From contig VGBL01000017.1 of the NCBI GenBank assembly GCA_016870515.1, positions 1-42,293 on the forward strand: a stretch of DNA of 42,293 nucleotides, written 5' to 3'. The translations under genes were made by a program, and so were the position numbers. Below the pieces are notes generated by a model. The model ran no database searches. It worked only from the letters and a program-made list of their open reading frames with translations, and had not been told where the DNA came from. This document shows positions 12,754 through 20,933 of the stretch, piece by piece. The stretch comes from Actinomycetota bacterium (lineage in GTDB: Bacteria > Actinomycetota > Actinomycetes > S36-B12). How positions within the stretch are numbered: position 1 is the stretch's first letter; the number at the start of each line of letters is the position of its first letter.

Positions 12754-12981
12754 GGGCAGATCCCTTCGGTGAGCGGCGAACCGGCCCATTGTCCCTCAGG
12801 ACCGCTGGGGCCACCCGCTGCGCCGCGCCCGTGTCACGCTCGTCACTGTGGTCGCAGGAGTGCGGCCCGGGTTGCCCGGGTTACCCGGCCGTTGCTGTCG
12901 GCCTCGTCGACCACTTGGCCGCCCTTTCGTCGACGTGTAAGCGGAACTGCAACCACTTCGTCGACGGCACGGCCGCTACGG

Positions 12982-13037
12982 GACGGTCGGCGGCCGGCTC
13001 CAACCAGACGGTCGGCGGCTGGCCGACGGTCAGCGGC
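12982..13037. repeat. Three short direct repeats in the gap upstream of the oxygenase gene
   Basis: The 276-base gap 12754-13029 should hold the end of the infC transcript and the promoter of the oxygenase-cysD-cysNC module. Three copies of a 13-base unit are seen on the plus strand: GACGGTCGGCGGC at 12982-12994 and 13007-13019, and GACGGTCAGCGGC (one mismatch) at 13025-13037, the last crossing the methyltransferase stop. Start-to-start spacings are 25 and 18 bases. They could be binding sites or simple slippage in GC-rich DNA. I find no convincing -10 or -35 in the gap. Confidence 0.55.
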
Positions 13038-13851
13038 CGCGCTGTGCACGTGCGGTCGCGTAGAGGCAGATGGCGGCGGCCGCCGCCATGTTGAGGCTCT
13101 CCGCTCCGCCGAATTGCGGAATGGCGATCGTCTCGTGCGCCGCGGCCGCGAGGTCGGCGTGCACGCCGTGCGCCTCGTTGCCGAAAACCCAGGCGACCGG
13201 CCCGCCGAGCATGGCGTCGGCCCCCATGGTGCCTAGCTCGACATCTCCCCCGGCATCTGCCGCCACCACGATGAGCCCTGCGGAGCGCGCCGCATCGACG
13301 ACTGCGGCGATGGGCACGTCGGCCGCGAGCGGGACGTGGAACAGCGAGCCCGCACTGGCGCGCACGCACTTGCCGTTGTGCGGATCGACCGATCCCTCGG
13401 TCAAGATGACCGCCGACGCGCCCATGGCGTCGGCGGCCCGAATCACGGTGCCCGCGTTGCCAGGATCGTTCACGCGGTCCAGGACGACCACGAGTGGACG
13501 CGACTGCCCGCGCACCAGGGCCATCACGTCATCGAGCGGGCGGGTGATGAGCGGGCAGACGGCGAGAATGCCCTGGGGATGCTGCGTGTCAGCCATGGCC
13601 GTGAGCACCGCTTCGGAGACACGCCAAGCCCGGGCTCCCGTGCGCTCGACCGACCCGACCAGGTCAGCGAACCTCTCCTGCGCCTGGGCCGTGACGTAGA
13701 GCTCGAAGACGCCTGGGCCCAGGGCCGCCTCGACCCCTGCGGGCCCCTCCACGACGAAGGCACCGCGCGTCTGGCGGTGCCTTCGATCGTGAAGTCGGCG
13801 TATCTCGGCGACACGCCCCGACCTGGCGGACGTGAGGTCGAGGTCGACCAT
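13030..13851 (-). CDS. SpoU/TrmH-family RNA 2'-O-methyltransferase
   Basis: This is a SPOUT-fold RNA ribose methyltransferase of 273 residues. An N-terminal RNA-binding substrate domain (about 1-95, with GAFVVEGPAGVEAAL) is followed by the catalytic domain with the three SpoU motifs: NDPGNAGTVIRAADAMG, VFGNEAHGV and ESLNMAAAAAICLY near the C-terminus. The target (23S rRNA or tRNA) cannot be told from the sequence; relatives next to rplT in actinobacteria are annotated as rRNA methyltransferases or TsnR-like. ATG 13851 lies two bases after the rplT stop, so it is co-transcribed with infC-rpmI-rplT. Confidence 0.93.
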   Translation of the reverse strand: MVDLDLTSARSGRVAEIRRLHDRRHRQTRGAFVVEGPAGVEAALGPGVFELYVTAQAQERFADLVGSVERTGARAWRVSEAVLTAMADTQHPQGILAVCPLITRPLDDVMALVRGQSRPLVVVLDRVNDPGNAGTVIRAADAMGASAVILTEGSVDPHNGKCVRASAGSLFHVPLAADVPIAAVVDAARSAGLIVVAADAGGDVELGTMGADAMLGGPVAWVFGNEAHGVHADLAAAAHETIAIPQFGGAESLNMAAAAAICLYATARAQRGR

Positions 13852-13853
13852 AA

Positions 13854-14222
13854 TCAGGCCGCGCTGGCCGGCAGCGCCTTGCGAGCGATATCGACCATCG
13901 CGTCGAACGCCTTGGGGTCGTTGACGGCCATCTCGGCGAGCATCCTGCGATCGACCCGGATGTCAGCGGCCTTCAGGCCCTGGATGAACCTGTTGTAGGT
14001 CATTCCCCGGGCGCGCACCGCCGCATTGATGCGCTGGATCCAGAGGCGACGGAACTCGCCTTTGCGGTCTTTGCGGTCATTGAAGGCGTAGACGAGCGAG
14101 TGGGTGACCTGCTCTTTCGCCTTGCGATAAAGGCGCGACCGCTGGCCCCGGTAGCCACTCGCCTGCTCCAGGACCTCACGGCGCTTCTTGTGGGCGTTGA
14201 CGGCCCTCTTCACGCGTGCCAT
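13854..14222 (-). CDS. rplT: 50S ribosomal protein L20
   Basis: L20 is an early-binding 23S rRNA protein needed for large-subunit assembly, and in E. coli and Bacillus it represses its own operon by binding the mRNA. The protein has 122 residues, beginning [15 protein letters not shown], with a basic helical N-terminus and the conserved [16 protein letters not shown] and [12 protein letters not shown] segments. AAGGAG stands about seven bases ahead of ATG 14222. It is third in the infC-rpmI-rplT operon, 27 bases after rpmI. Autoregulation through the structured infC leader is possible but not shown. Confidence 0.98.
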   Translation of the reverse strand: MARVKRAVNAHKKRREVLEQASGYRGQRSRLYRKAKEQVTHSLVYAFNDRKDRKGEFRRLWIQRINAAVRARGMTYNRFIQGLKAADIRVDRRMLAEMAVNDPKAFDAMVDIARKALPASAA

Positions 14223-14249
14223 GTCAGTTCTCCTTCGACGTGGGGTTGG

Positions 14250-14444
14250 TCACTTGGCGAGAAGGCGCTTGACCTTCTTGACATCTGCGGGCTTGACGGT
14301 CTCATCGAGCATCAGTCGACGGGTGCGCTTGCTCGGCTTGCCCTCCAGGAGGTGCCGGCGATTGGCCTGCTCATGGGTGATCTTGCCCGAACCGGTTATC
14401 TTGAAGCGCTTCTTGGCGCCACTGTGCGTCTTCTGCTTGGGCAT
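14250..14444 (-). CDS. rpmI: 50S ribosomal protein L35
   Basis: L35 is a small 64-residue basic protein of the large ribosomal subunit. [20 protein letters not shown] is the standard opening, followed by the [14 protein letters not shown] segment. AGAGGA six bases before ATG 14444 is a good ribosome-binding site. It lies 53 bases downstream of infC and 27 bases upstream of rplT, in the order conserved in most bacteria. Confidence 0.98.
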   Translation of the reverse strand: MPKQKTHSGAKKRFKITGSGKITHEQANRRHLLEGKPSKRTRRLMLDETVKPADVKKVKRLLAK

Positions 14445-14497
14445 TGCTGTCCTCTCGGGTCGGTCGGGCGGTGTAGCGGTCTTGCGTATCGAGGTGC

Positions 14498-15076
14498 CTA
14501 GGCCTCGGCGACGAGTGCCTCGTCTTGGAGTTCGAGCGGTACGGCGGCCCGTGCGTGGGTCGCCTTGCTACGGTGCGGAGCGAGCACCATGATCATGTTG
14601 CGGCCGTCCTGCTTGGGTGACGACTCGACGAATCCGAGGTCCTGAACATCCTCCGCGAGCCTGGCCAGGAGCCGCAGGCCGAGTTCGGGCCTGGACTGCT
14701 CGCGTCCGCGAAACATGATCGTGATCTTTACCTTGTCGCCTGCCTTGAGGAACCGCACGACGTGACCCTTCTTGGTGTCGTAATCGTGCTGGTCGATCTT
14801 CGGCCGGAGCTTCATCTCCTTGATGACGGTATGTGCCTGGTTCTTGCGCGCCTCGCGCAACTTGACTGCGGCCTCGTACTTGAACTTGCCGTAGTCCATG
14901 ACCTTGCACACCGGAGGCTTGGCCATGGGTGCAACCTCGACCAGGTCCAGATCGGATTCCTGGGCAAGCCGAAGGGCATCTTCGATGCGAACGATGCCGA
15001 CTTGCTCACCCTGGGGACCGACCAACCGCACCTCGGGGACGCGGATCTTGTCATTGATCCTGGGCTCGACGCTGAT
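14498..15076 (-). CDS. infC: Translation initiation factor IF-3 (AUC start codon)
   Basis: IF-3 binds the 30S subunit, blocks premature 50S joining and proofreads start codons. The 192-residue protein has the N-domain (about 1-75, from [20 protein letters not shown]), the linker [17 protein letters not shown] and the C-domain (about 90-170, with [23 protein letters not shown] and [11 protein letters not shown]). No ATG, GTG or TTG fits the conserved start. The codon at 15076-15074 is ATC, with a perfect GAGGAGG (15087-15081) four bases upstream. Rare starts such as AUU or AUC are the known way IF-3 limits its own synthesis. The longer opening from an ATG at 15157 adds 27 residues unlike IF-3. 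Confidence 0.95.
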   Translation of the reverse strand: MSVEPRINDKIRVPEVRLVGPQGEQVGIVRIEDALRLAQESDLDLVEVAPMAKPPVCKVMDYGKFKYEAAVKLREARKNQAHTVIKEMKLRPKIDQHDYDTKKGHVVRFLKAGDKVKITIMFRGREQSRPELGLRLLARLAEDVQDLGFVESSPKQDGRNMIMVLAPHRSKATHARAAVPLELQDEALVAEA

Positions 15077-15268
15077 GGCGCCTCCTCGACTGCCTTCGCG
15101 CCGACGGCCTTCGCCGGCGCAGTTCCGAGGAGGGCTCCCCGACGCAGGAGCCGGCATGCGCGGATGCGGCCCCCGTGGGGCCGTGCGCGGACCTGACGCC
15201 CGAGGGCGGAAGGTGGGAACCGGGTTCCTCTTGCGTGACCGCCGGACCTTGGCTCGACAGCCGAACGA
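15077..15268 (-). promoter_or_regulatory. Structured 5' leader of the infC-rpmI-rplT operon
   Basis: About 190 untranslated bases carry a chain of inverted repeats in the direction of transcription. CGCCC/GGGCG lies at 15197-15201 with 15204-15208. CGGCCCC/GGGGCCG lies at 15167-15173 with 15177-15183. GGCTCC/GGAGCC lies at 15133-15138 with 15147-15152. A seven-pair stem (one G-U) lies at 15100-15106 with 15112-15118, ending 13 bases before the Shine-Dalgarno GAGGAGG. IF-3 and L20 operons are autoregulated in other bacteria, so a control function is plausible. I cannot match this leader to a named RNA class. Confidence 0.5.
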
Positions 15269-15304
15269 GGCGAAAGGCTACCAGGCAGGACGGCGTCGAG
15301 CCAA
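15249..15304 (-). promoter_or_regulatory. Long inverted repeat overlapping a candidate infC promoter
   Basis: TTGGCTCGAC at 15249-15258 is the exact reverse complement of 15295-15304. GCCG/CGGC pairs just inside extend the stem to about 14 pairs with one bulge. It begins two bases after the SseB-like gene's stop, so it may terminate the hisG transcript, although no T-run follows. On the minus strand the same segment holds TTGGCT (15304-15299) and TAGCCT (15280-15275) separated by 18 bases, a possible -35/-10 pair that would start infC transcription near 15268. The two readings are not exclusive. Confidence 0.4.
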
Positions 15305-15306
15305 AG

Positions 15307-15759
15307 TCAGGGTGGGCCGGCCAGCGCGCGCAGGGTCGGACCGTCGATCGCGAATCGCACCGGTCCGGCCACGTCGACGAGCACCCCGTCGGCCCCCTCT
15401 TCGAGGGCCGCACGGGCGACATCGGGTGCGCGGGCTGGCACGGGACGAGCGACCGGATCCCAGGCACGCAGGGTCTCGAGCGAGGTGAAGGCCAGCAGGC
15501 CGCGGCGACCGTCGGCCTGCACGAGGCTGACGGCGGCCATGTGGCTGGATTTCCCGCCTCCCCCACCGCCGGCGGCAACGGCCACGATCGGAACGAGCAG
15601 GCGTGCTCCCGCGAGGAGCAGGTCCAAGGCCGTATCGGCGTCGTCTCCAGCGAGCGCTTCTTTGAGTCGGGGGTCCGCAGAACCGTCGTCGTCGGCGAAG
15701 TCCGTCGGGGCCTGGATCAGTCGGTCATTCCCTGCGGCGCTGGCCTCGTCGAATGACAT
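15307..15759 (-). CDS. SseB-like protein of unknown role
   Basis: The 150-residue acidic protein resembles the SseB N-terminal domain proteins often found between hisG and infC in actinobacteria; the assignment rests on the pattern and the position. Supporting segments are DPRLKEALAG near 30-39, LDLLLAGARLLVPIVAV, the glycine run with GGKSSHMAAVSLVQADG, LAFTSLETLRAWDP and a C-terminal EEGADGVLVDVAGP. A run of six glycines with neighbours is odd but lies at a likely loop. ATG 15759 is two bases after the hisG stop, so it is in the same transcript. There is no membrane segment or catalytic motif. Confidence 0.8.
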   Translation of the reverse strand: MSFDEASAAGNDRLIQAPTDFADDDGSADPRLKEALAGDDADTALDLLLAGARLLVPIVAVAAGGGGGGKSSHMAAVSLVQADGRRGLLAFTSLETLRAWDPVARPVPARAPDVARAALEEGADGVLVDVAGPVRFAIDGPTLRALAGPP

Positions 15760-15761
15760 GG

Positions 15762-16607
15762 CTACAGGCGGCAGGCGTGGATGTCAGTGACGAGGATGCC
15801 CCTAGCTCCCAACTCATAGAGCTCATCCATGGCACGGTGGACGTCGCGCCTGGGCACCATCGCCCTGACCGCAACCCACGCCGTGTCGTGCAGCGAGGAG
15901 ATGGTCGGCGACTCGAAGCCCGGCGTAACGGAAACCGCCCTGTCGACCATTTCGGAGCGGATGTCGTAGTCGACGAGCACGTAGGCGCGGGCGACCATCA
16001 CGCCCTGCAGCCGCCGGACGAATGTGTCGACGGCCGCATCGGCTCCGGCCCCGCGACGACGAACGAGGACGGCTTCACTGACGAGCAGCGGCTCCCCCAC
16101 GATGTCGAGCCCGGCCTGGCGCAGGGTGGTGCCCGTGGCAACGACGTCGGCCACGGCATCTGCCACGCCGAGGCGTACGGCGTTCTCGACCGCCCCCTCC
16201 AGTCGCACGACCCGGGCATCAAGGCCCTCCCGCTCGAGGAACGACTCGAGGAGTCCGGGGTAGGAGGTGGCGATCCGGAGTCCGGCCAGATCGCGGGCAC
16301 TGCGGGCAGTCGATGTCGGGGCGGCCAGGCGGAACGCGGACTCGCCGAACCCCAGCGAGACCAGCTCGTCAGCGTCCGCGCCGGAGTCGAGCAGCATGTC
16401 TCGCCCGGTGATGCCGATGTCGACCGTGCCCGCACCGACATAGGTTGCGATGTCCTTTGGGCGAAGGAAGAAGAATTCGACGTCATTGTCAGGGTCGAGA
16501 ACCACGAGTTCGCGCACCGTGGCCGCGCGGCCGTAGCCCGCCTCGCGCAGCATGTCGCGAGCCGGGTCGGCAAGTTGGCCCTTGTTGGGCACCGCTACCC
16601 GAAGCAC
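15762..16607 (-). CDS. hisG: ATP phosphoribosyltransferase (long form)
   Basis: HisG joins ATP and PRPP, the first committed step of histidine synthesis, inhibited by histidine. It has 281 residues, the long form that carries a C-terminal regulatory ACT-like domain and does not need HisZ. Seen are MLRVAVPNKGQL at the start, FFLRPKDIATYVGAGTVD near 50-67, GITGRDMLLDSG, and the PRPP-binding VVATGTTLRQAGLDIVGEPL around 140-160. The regulatory domain covers about 205-281. The GTG at 16607 follows the hisE stop by three bases. Confidence 0.96.
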   Translation of the reverse strand: MLRVAVPNKGQLADPARDMLREAGYGRAATVRELVVLDPDNDVEFFFLRPKDIATYVGAGTVDIGITGRDMLLDSGADADELVSLGFGESAFRLAAPTSTARSARDLAGLRIATSYPGLLESFLEREGLDARVVRLEGAVENAVRLGVADAVADVVATGTTLRQAGLDIVGEPLLVSEAVLVRRRGAGADAAVDTFVRRLQGVMVARAYVLVDYDIRSEMVDRAVSVTPGFESPTISSLHDTAWVAVRAMVPRRDVHRAMDELYELGARGILVTDIHACRL

Positions 16608-16610
16608 GGG

Positions 16611-16880
16611 CTAGAGCCTTTCGTAGACATCGTGGAGCTTGACTCCGGAGGCGAGCATCAGGACCTGGGCGTGATAGAGAAGTTGGGCGATTTCCTCGGC
16701 CGTGCGCTCGCGGCCCTCGTGCTCTGCGGCCATCCACGCCTCGGCCGCCTCCTCGACGAGTTTCTTTCCGATCTCGTGCACGCCGGCGTCGAGGAGTCGA
16801 CGGGTATTGCCGGTGGCGTCGGGGAAGGCCGACTTCGCCTGGAGTTCGGCGTAGAGCTCGTCGAAGGTCTTCACGCGCAC
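16611..16880 (-). CDS. hisE: Phosphoribosyl-ATP pyrophosphatase
   Basis: HisE hydrolyses phosphoribosyl-ATP to phosphoribosyl-AMP, step two of histidine synthesis. It is a stand-alone all-helical MazG-like protein of 89 residues, not fused to HisI. The metal-binding acidic set is visible in [18 protein letters not shown] (E-E-x-x-E) and the following [13 protein letters not shown]. The GTG at 16880 is chosen; a second GTG two codons later is also possible. The hisE-hisG pair next to ribH is a known actinobacterial arrangement. Confidence 0.95.
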   Translation of the reverse strand: MRVKTFDELYAELQAKSAFPDATGNTRRLLDAGVHEIGKKLVEEAAEAWMAAEHEGRERTAEEIAQLLYHAQVLMLASGVKLHDVYERL

Positions 16881-16883
16881 AGA

Positions 16884-17360
16884 CTAGGGCGTGGGCAGGT
16901 TGCGCAAGGCCAGGGCAGTGGCGATGGCAGCCTCGGCTGCCTCGCGTCCCTTGTCCTCGGCCGACCCGGGCAGACCGGCCCGATCGAGTGCCTGCTCGAC
17001 CGTGTCGCAGGTGAGGAGTCCGAAGCCAACGGGGGTCCGCGAATCCATGGCCACCCGGCTCAGGCCGCTGGTCGCGGCATCGCAGACGTAATCAAAGTGC
17101 GGCGTGCCGCCACGCACCACCGCTCCCAAGGCCACGACGGCGTCGTAGCCGGCATCGGCGCAGGCCGCGGCAGCGAGCGGGAGTTCGAAGGCGCCCGGAA
17201 CACGGATCACGGTGCTGTGCGCGCCGGCGCCGTCGCAAGCCGCCTGCGCCCCAGCCACCAGCCCGGACATCACGTCCGCATGCCAGGAAGCAGCCACGAT
17301 GGCGACCCGCAGCCCAATGCCATCGAGGGCTCCCATCCGGGCAGCGCCGCTACCGCTCAT
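16884..17360 (-). CDS. ribH: 6,7-dimethyl-8-ribityllumazine synthase
   Basis: RibH condenses the ribityl-aminouracil with dihydroxybutanone phosphate to lumazine, the step before riboflavin, and normally assembles as a 60-mer or pentamers. It has 158 residues with [12 protein letters not shown] near 19-30, [11 protein letters not shown] near 54-64 and [17 protein letters not shown], in which His88 is the catalytic base. The ATG at 17360 overlaps the ribBA stop in ATGA, closing a tightly coupled riboflavin block. Confidence 0.96.
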   Translation of the reverse strand: MSGSGAARMGALDGIGLRVAIVAASWHADVMSGLVAGAQAACDGAGAHSTVIRVPGAFELPLAAAACADAGYDAVVALGAVVRGGTPHFDYVCDAATSGLSRVAMDSRTPVGFGLLTCDTVEQALDRAGLPGSAEDKGREAAEAAIATALALRNLPTP

Positions 17361-18589
17361 GTGAAGGCTCCGAGGTCATGGCCCATGCGCTCTGCCTTGG
17401 TGGCCAGGTAGCGGGCGTTGTGCGCGTTGGGCTCGACAACGAGGGGGACACGCTCGGCGATGGAGAGCCCGTAGCCCTCGAGGCCGGCTCTCTTCGCGGG
17501 GTTATTGCTCAGAAGGCGCATGGAGTGAACGCCGAGGTCGGCCAGGATCTGCGCACCGATGCCGTAGTCGCGCGCGTCGGCCGGCAACCCGAGTTCGAGG
17601 TTGGCGTCGACCGTGTCGCGCCCCGAATCCTGCAGTTGGTATGCCTGCAGTTTGTGCAGCAGACCGATGCCGCGCCCCTCGTGGCCGCGGAGGTAGAGGA
17701 TCACGCCACGGCCATCGTCTGCGATCGCCCGCATGGCGGCGTCGAGCTGGGCACCGCAGTCACACCTCAGGGAGCCGAGGATGTCGCCGGTCAGGCACTC
17801 GGAGTGGACGCGCACCAAGATACGCTCGCCATCGCCGATATCGCCCTTGACCAGCGCGACGTGATCGATTCCGTCGAGGAGATTGCGATAGCCGACGATG
17901 CGGAAATCACCGTGAAGGGTCGGCAGCGCCGCCTCCGCTCCGCGCTCGACGAACCTTTCGCTTGTCCGCCGGTAGGCGATCAGATCGCGAATCGAGATCA
18001 TGACGAGCCCGTGGGCGTCAGCGAACTCGCGGCACTGGGGCGCGCGCATCATGGACCCGTCGTCGTTGACGAGCTCGCACAGTGCGCCCGCCGCAACGAG
18101 CCCCGCCATTCGCGCGAGATCGACCGACGCCTCCGTGTGACCCGCCCTGCGCAGGACGCCCCCGGAGACCGCCCGAAGGGGCATCACGTGGCCTGGGCGC
18201 GTCAGGTCCTGCGGCTGGGTCGCCGGATCGGCGAGGGTGCGGATGGTGAGGGCCCGATCGGCCGCCGAGATACCGGTGCTCTCGACGTCGCGGGCATCGA
18301 CCGATACGGCGTATGCCGTTCCCTTGCGGTCTTCATTGATCGCCGTCATCGGCGGCAGGCTGAGGCGATCGAGGGTGTCGCCTTCCATTCCCACGCAGAT
18401 GTAGCCCGATGTGTAGCGGATCATGAATCCGGTGAGCTCGGCGGTCGCACACTGCGCCCCGAAGATCAGGTCGCCCTCGTTCTCGCGATCCTCGTCGTCG
18501 ACCACGACCACAGGGCGGCCAGCGCCAATCGCCTGGATGGCAGAGGCAATGGAATCCAGCCGCACCTGGCTGGCCACGGGCTGACTCAT
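17357..18589 (-). CDS. ribBA: 3,4-dihydroxy-2-butanone-4-phosphate synthase / GTP cyclohydrolase II
   Basis: This bifunctional enzyme makes both riboflavin precursors. It has 410 residues. The N-terminal synthase domain (about 1-205) shows [10 protein letters not shown] at 31-40, whose acidic residues bind magnesium, and [10 protein letters not shown]. The GTP cyclohydrolase II domain (about 206-405) has the zinc set Cys265, Cys276 and Cys278 in [17 protein letters not shown] and the [11 protein letters not shown] motif. Both active sites look intact. It overlaps ribE (ATGA) upstream and ribH downstream. No FMN riboswitch is seen, in line with a rib block that is internal to a longer transcript. 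Confidence 0.97.
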   Translation of the reverse strand: MSQPVASQVRLDSIASAIQAIGAGRPVVVVDDEDRENEGDLIFGAQCATAELTGFMIRYTSGYICVGMEGDTLDRLSLPPMTAINEDRKGTAYAVSVDARDVESTGISAADRALTIRTLADPATQPQDLTRPGHVMPLRAVSGGVLRRAGHTEASVDLARMAGLVAAGALCELVNDDGSMMRAPQCREFADAHGLVMISIRDLIAYRRTSERFVERGAEAALPTLHGDFRIVGYRNLLDGIDHVALVKGDIGDGERILVRVHSECLTGDILGSLRCDCGAQLDAAMRAIADDGRGVILYLRGHEGRGIGLLHKLQAYQLQDSGRDTVDANLELGLPADARDYGIGAQILADLGVHSMRLLSNNPAKRAGLEGYGLSIAERVPLVVEPNAHNARYLATKAERMGHDLGAFT

Positions 18590-19200
18590 GCACCCACCCC
18601 GAACTCAGCGAGCCTCTCGACGTACTTGGCGATGACATCGACCTCGAGGTTGATGACGTCACCCGCCTCCCGCGTGCCGAGGGTCGTCGCCTCGAGAGTG
18701 GTGGGGATGAGCGACACGCTGAACCAGTGGCCCTGGGCATCCGAGCCGGTGTCGACGACGGTGAGCGAGACACCGTCGACCGCGATGGAGCCCTTCTCGA
18801 CGACGTAGCGCGCGAGAGGTGCCGGAAGGCTGATTCGCACCACGTCCCAGTGCTCAGCGTGCTGGCGCGACAACAGGGTGCCGGTGCCATCGACGTGCCC
18901 CTGGACGAGGTGACCCCCGAGGCGGGTGGCTAGCGTCACGGGGCGCTCGAGGTTGACCCGCGTGCCCGGATGGACATCGCGCAGTGACGAGCGGACGAGG
19001 GTCTCTCGCATGACATCTGCTGCGAAGGTGCCATCGCCTCGCTGCGCAACCGTGAGGCACACGCCGTTGACGGCGATGGAGTCGCCGAGCCCGGAATCGA
19101 CGATGACCGATGGAGCGGCGATCTCGAGCCGACGCGCGTCACCGGGCAGCTCGGTGACAGCGACGACCTCGCCGAGCTCCTCAACGATTCCAGTGAACAC
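18586..19200 (-). CDS. ribE: Riboflavin synthase alpha chain
   Basis: This enzyme dismutates two lumazine molecules into riboflavin and the ribityl-aminouracil. The 204-residue protein consists of two similar lumazine-binding barrels: the first begins [15 protein letters not shown] with [11 protein letters not shown], the second holds [14 protein letters not shown] with [15 protein letters not shown]. The start is GTG 19200, set by AGGAG that overlaps the ribD TAG. A longer in-frame opening to 19365 lies inside ribD and is rejected. Confidence 0.96.
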   Translation of the reverse strand: MFTGIVEELGEVVAVTELPGDARRLEIAAPSVIVDSGLGDSIAVNGVCLTVAQRGDGTFAADVMRETLVRSSLRDVHPGTRVNLERPVTLATRLGGHLVQGHVDGTGTLLSRQHAEHWDVVRISLPAPLARYVVEKGSIAVDGVSLTVVDTGSDAQGHWFSVSLIPTTLEATTLGTREAGDVINLEVDVIAKYVERLAEFGVGA

Positions 19201-19208
19201 AGCTTCTC

Positions 19209-20231
19209 CTAGCCTTCGCGACTCACGATGCCCTGAATACTGGCATCCTCGCCCACCTGGGCGACACGCACCTCCGCGAGGCGCACCGCTTGCACGAGGG
19301 ACTCGATGCCGAGTTCGCCCACCGCGGGTGATCCCGCGCCCAAGAGCACCGGTGCGACGTACCACTGGACGCGATCTACGAGACCGGCGCGGAGGAAGGC
19401 GGCGGCTAGTGTGGGCCCGCCCTCCAGGAGCACGTGGCGAATCTCCCGAGCATGCAAGGTTGCGAGCACCTGCGCCGGATCCCGCGTGGCCAGGTGCAAG
19501 GAGGCCGTCGAATCATCGAGCACCCGCGAATGCGCAGGCACATCGCGGATGCCCACGACCACGCGAAGCGGCTGTCGAGTGGCTAGCTCACCGCTGTCAT
19601 CGCGAACTGTCAGGTGCGGGTTATCGCTGAGCACCGTGCCCGTGCCCACGACGATCGCATCCACCTGCGCCCGGAGTGCATGGACCTGGCTCCGCGACGT
19701 GTCGCCGCTGATCCAGCGACTGGTGCCGTCGTTGGCGGCCACGCGGCCATCGAGGCTGGCCGCGACCTTCCATGTCACGAGTGGGCGCCCATGCGTCACG
19801 GCGAATGTCCACGCTTCGTTGATCCTCAGCGCGTCGTCGCAGAGGACGCCGCCTTCGACGTCGATACCGGCATCCGCCAGTTGCACTGCACCACCTGCCG
19901 CGGCCGGATTGGGATCCGACTGGGCGAACACGACACGTGCCACCCCTGCCTCGATCAGAGCCTGAGAGCACGGCGGAGTGCGGCCATGATGCCCACAAGG
20001 CTCGAGGGTCACCACCGCGGTCGCACCGCGGACTCGGTCTCCCGCCTGGACGAGCGCGTCCGCCTCCGCGTGTGGGCTGCCTGCACCTCGATGGAGTCCC
20101 TCGGCGACAACCTCTCCGCGGCAATCGAGGATGACGCACCCGACGCGGGGGTTGGGCCCTGGCATGGACCCTAGCGACGTGGCGATCACCAGTGCCCTGC
20201 GCATGGCCTCGACCTCGGCGCTGGAGGCCAT
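19209..20231 (-). CDS. ribD: Bifunctional riboflavin deaminase/reductase RibD
   Basis: RibD deaminates the pyrimidine intermediate and then reduces its ribosyl side chain. In the 340-residue protein, residues 1-145 form the cytidine-deaminase-like domain with zinc ligands His54 and the catalytic Glu56 in SPHAEADAL, Cys79 in LEPCGHHGRTPPC and Cys88. Residues 150-340 form the NADPH reductase domain (VTWKVAASLDGRVAANDGTS, then IVVGTGTVLSDNPHLTVR). The ATG overlaps the rpe stop in TGATG. Confidence 0.96.
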   Translation of the reverse strand: MASSAEVEAMRRALVIATSLGSMPGPNPRVGCVILDCRGEVVAEGLHRGAGSPHAEADALVQAGDRVRGATAVVTLEPCGHHGRTPPCSQALIEAGVARVVFAQSDPNPAAAGGAVQLADAGIDVEGGVLCDDALRINEAWTFAVTHGRPLVTWKVAASLDGRVAANDGTSRWISGDTSRSQVHALRAQVDAIVVGTGTVLSDNPHLTVRDDSGELATRQPLRVVVGIRDVPAHSRVLDDSTASLHLATRDPAQVLATLHAREIRHVLLEGGPTLAAAFLRAGLVDRVQWYVAPVLLGAGSPAVGELGIESLVQAVRLAEVRVAQVGEDASIQGIVSREG

Positions 20232-20908
20232 CAGGAGCCCGTGGCGAGCGGAGATGCAGCCGTCGCCATCTCACGCAGTGTGCGCACCATGCGATAGGGG
20301 TCGTCGGCCCCGAAGACGGCCGAGCCCGCGACGAAGACGTTGGCGCCCGCCTCGGCGCATCGACCGATGGTGTCGACGCTCACTCCGCCATCGACCTGGA
20401 CCCACACGTCGCAGCCGCTGCGGCGGACGAGTTCGCGGGCCTCGGCGACCTTAGGCAGGACCATGTCGAGGAAGCGCTGGCCGCCGAATCCTGGCTCCAC
20501 GGTCATGAGCAGGATCATGTCGAGATCGGGCAGGAGGTCGGCGTAGGGAGCAATCGGCGTCGCCGGATTGACGGCGAGGCCCGCCCTCGCCCCGAGTGCT
20601 CGAAGGGTGCGGGCGAGGCGAACAGGCGCGTGCGCCGCCTCGGCGTGGAAGGTCACGCTGCCTGCACCGGCCTCGGCATAACTCGGAGCCCATCGGTCGG
20701 GGTCGGTGATCATCAGGTGGCAGTCGAGGGGGATGTCGGTCGCGGCCCTCAGGCTCTCGACCACCGGCAGGCCCACCGTGATGTTGGGCACGAAATGACC
20801 ATCCATGACGTCGACGTGCAGCCAATCAGCGTTGGGGACGCGCTCGATCTCCAGCGCGAGCCGGGCAAAGTCGGCCGACAGCAGGCTCGGGGAGATCTGC
20901 ATTTCCAC
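20231..20908 (-). CDS. rpe: Ribulose-phosphate 3-epimerase
   Basis: Rpe interconverts ribulose 5-phosphate and xylulose 5-phosphate in the pentose phosphate pathway. It is a TIM barrel of about 225 residues with [13 protein letters not shown] at the start, [35 protein letters not shown] and [11 protein letters not shown], containing the metal-binding His/Asp residues and the two catalytic aspartates. Start choice is uncertain: GTG 20908 or ATG 20902 both fit, and neither has a clear Shine-Dalgarno sequence. An opening to 21055 lies in rsmB. It sits 25 bases after rsmB and overlaps ribD. Confidence 0.95.
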   Translation of the reverse strand: MEMQISPSLLSADFARLALEIERVPNADWLHVDVMDGHFVPNITVGLPVVESLRAATDIPLDCHLMITDPDRWAPSYAEAGAGSVTFHAEAAHAPVRLARTLRALGARAGLAVNPATPIAPYADLLPDLDMILLMTVEPGFGGQRFLDMVLPKVAEARELVRRSGCDVWVQVDGGVSVDTIGRCAEAGANVFVAGSAVFGADDPYRMVRTLREMATAASPLATGS

Positions 20909-20933
20909 GCCGCGAGGGTACCGTCGTCCTGGC

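Noticed and set aside
15753-17411. 552-codon plus-strand open frame opposite hisG, hisE and ribH
   Set aside because: Antisense shadow; it crosses three real genes and has low-complexity, charge-rich sequence without motifs.
19201-20930. Possible FMN riboswitch ahead of the riboflavin genes
   Set aside because: ribD overlaps rpe and ribE follows ribD by eight bases, leaving no leader; none of the conserved FMN-aptamer blocks is seen.
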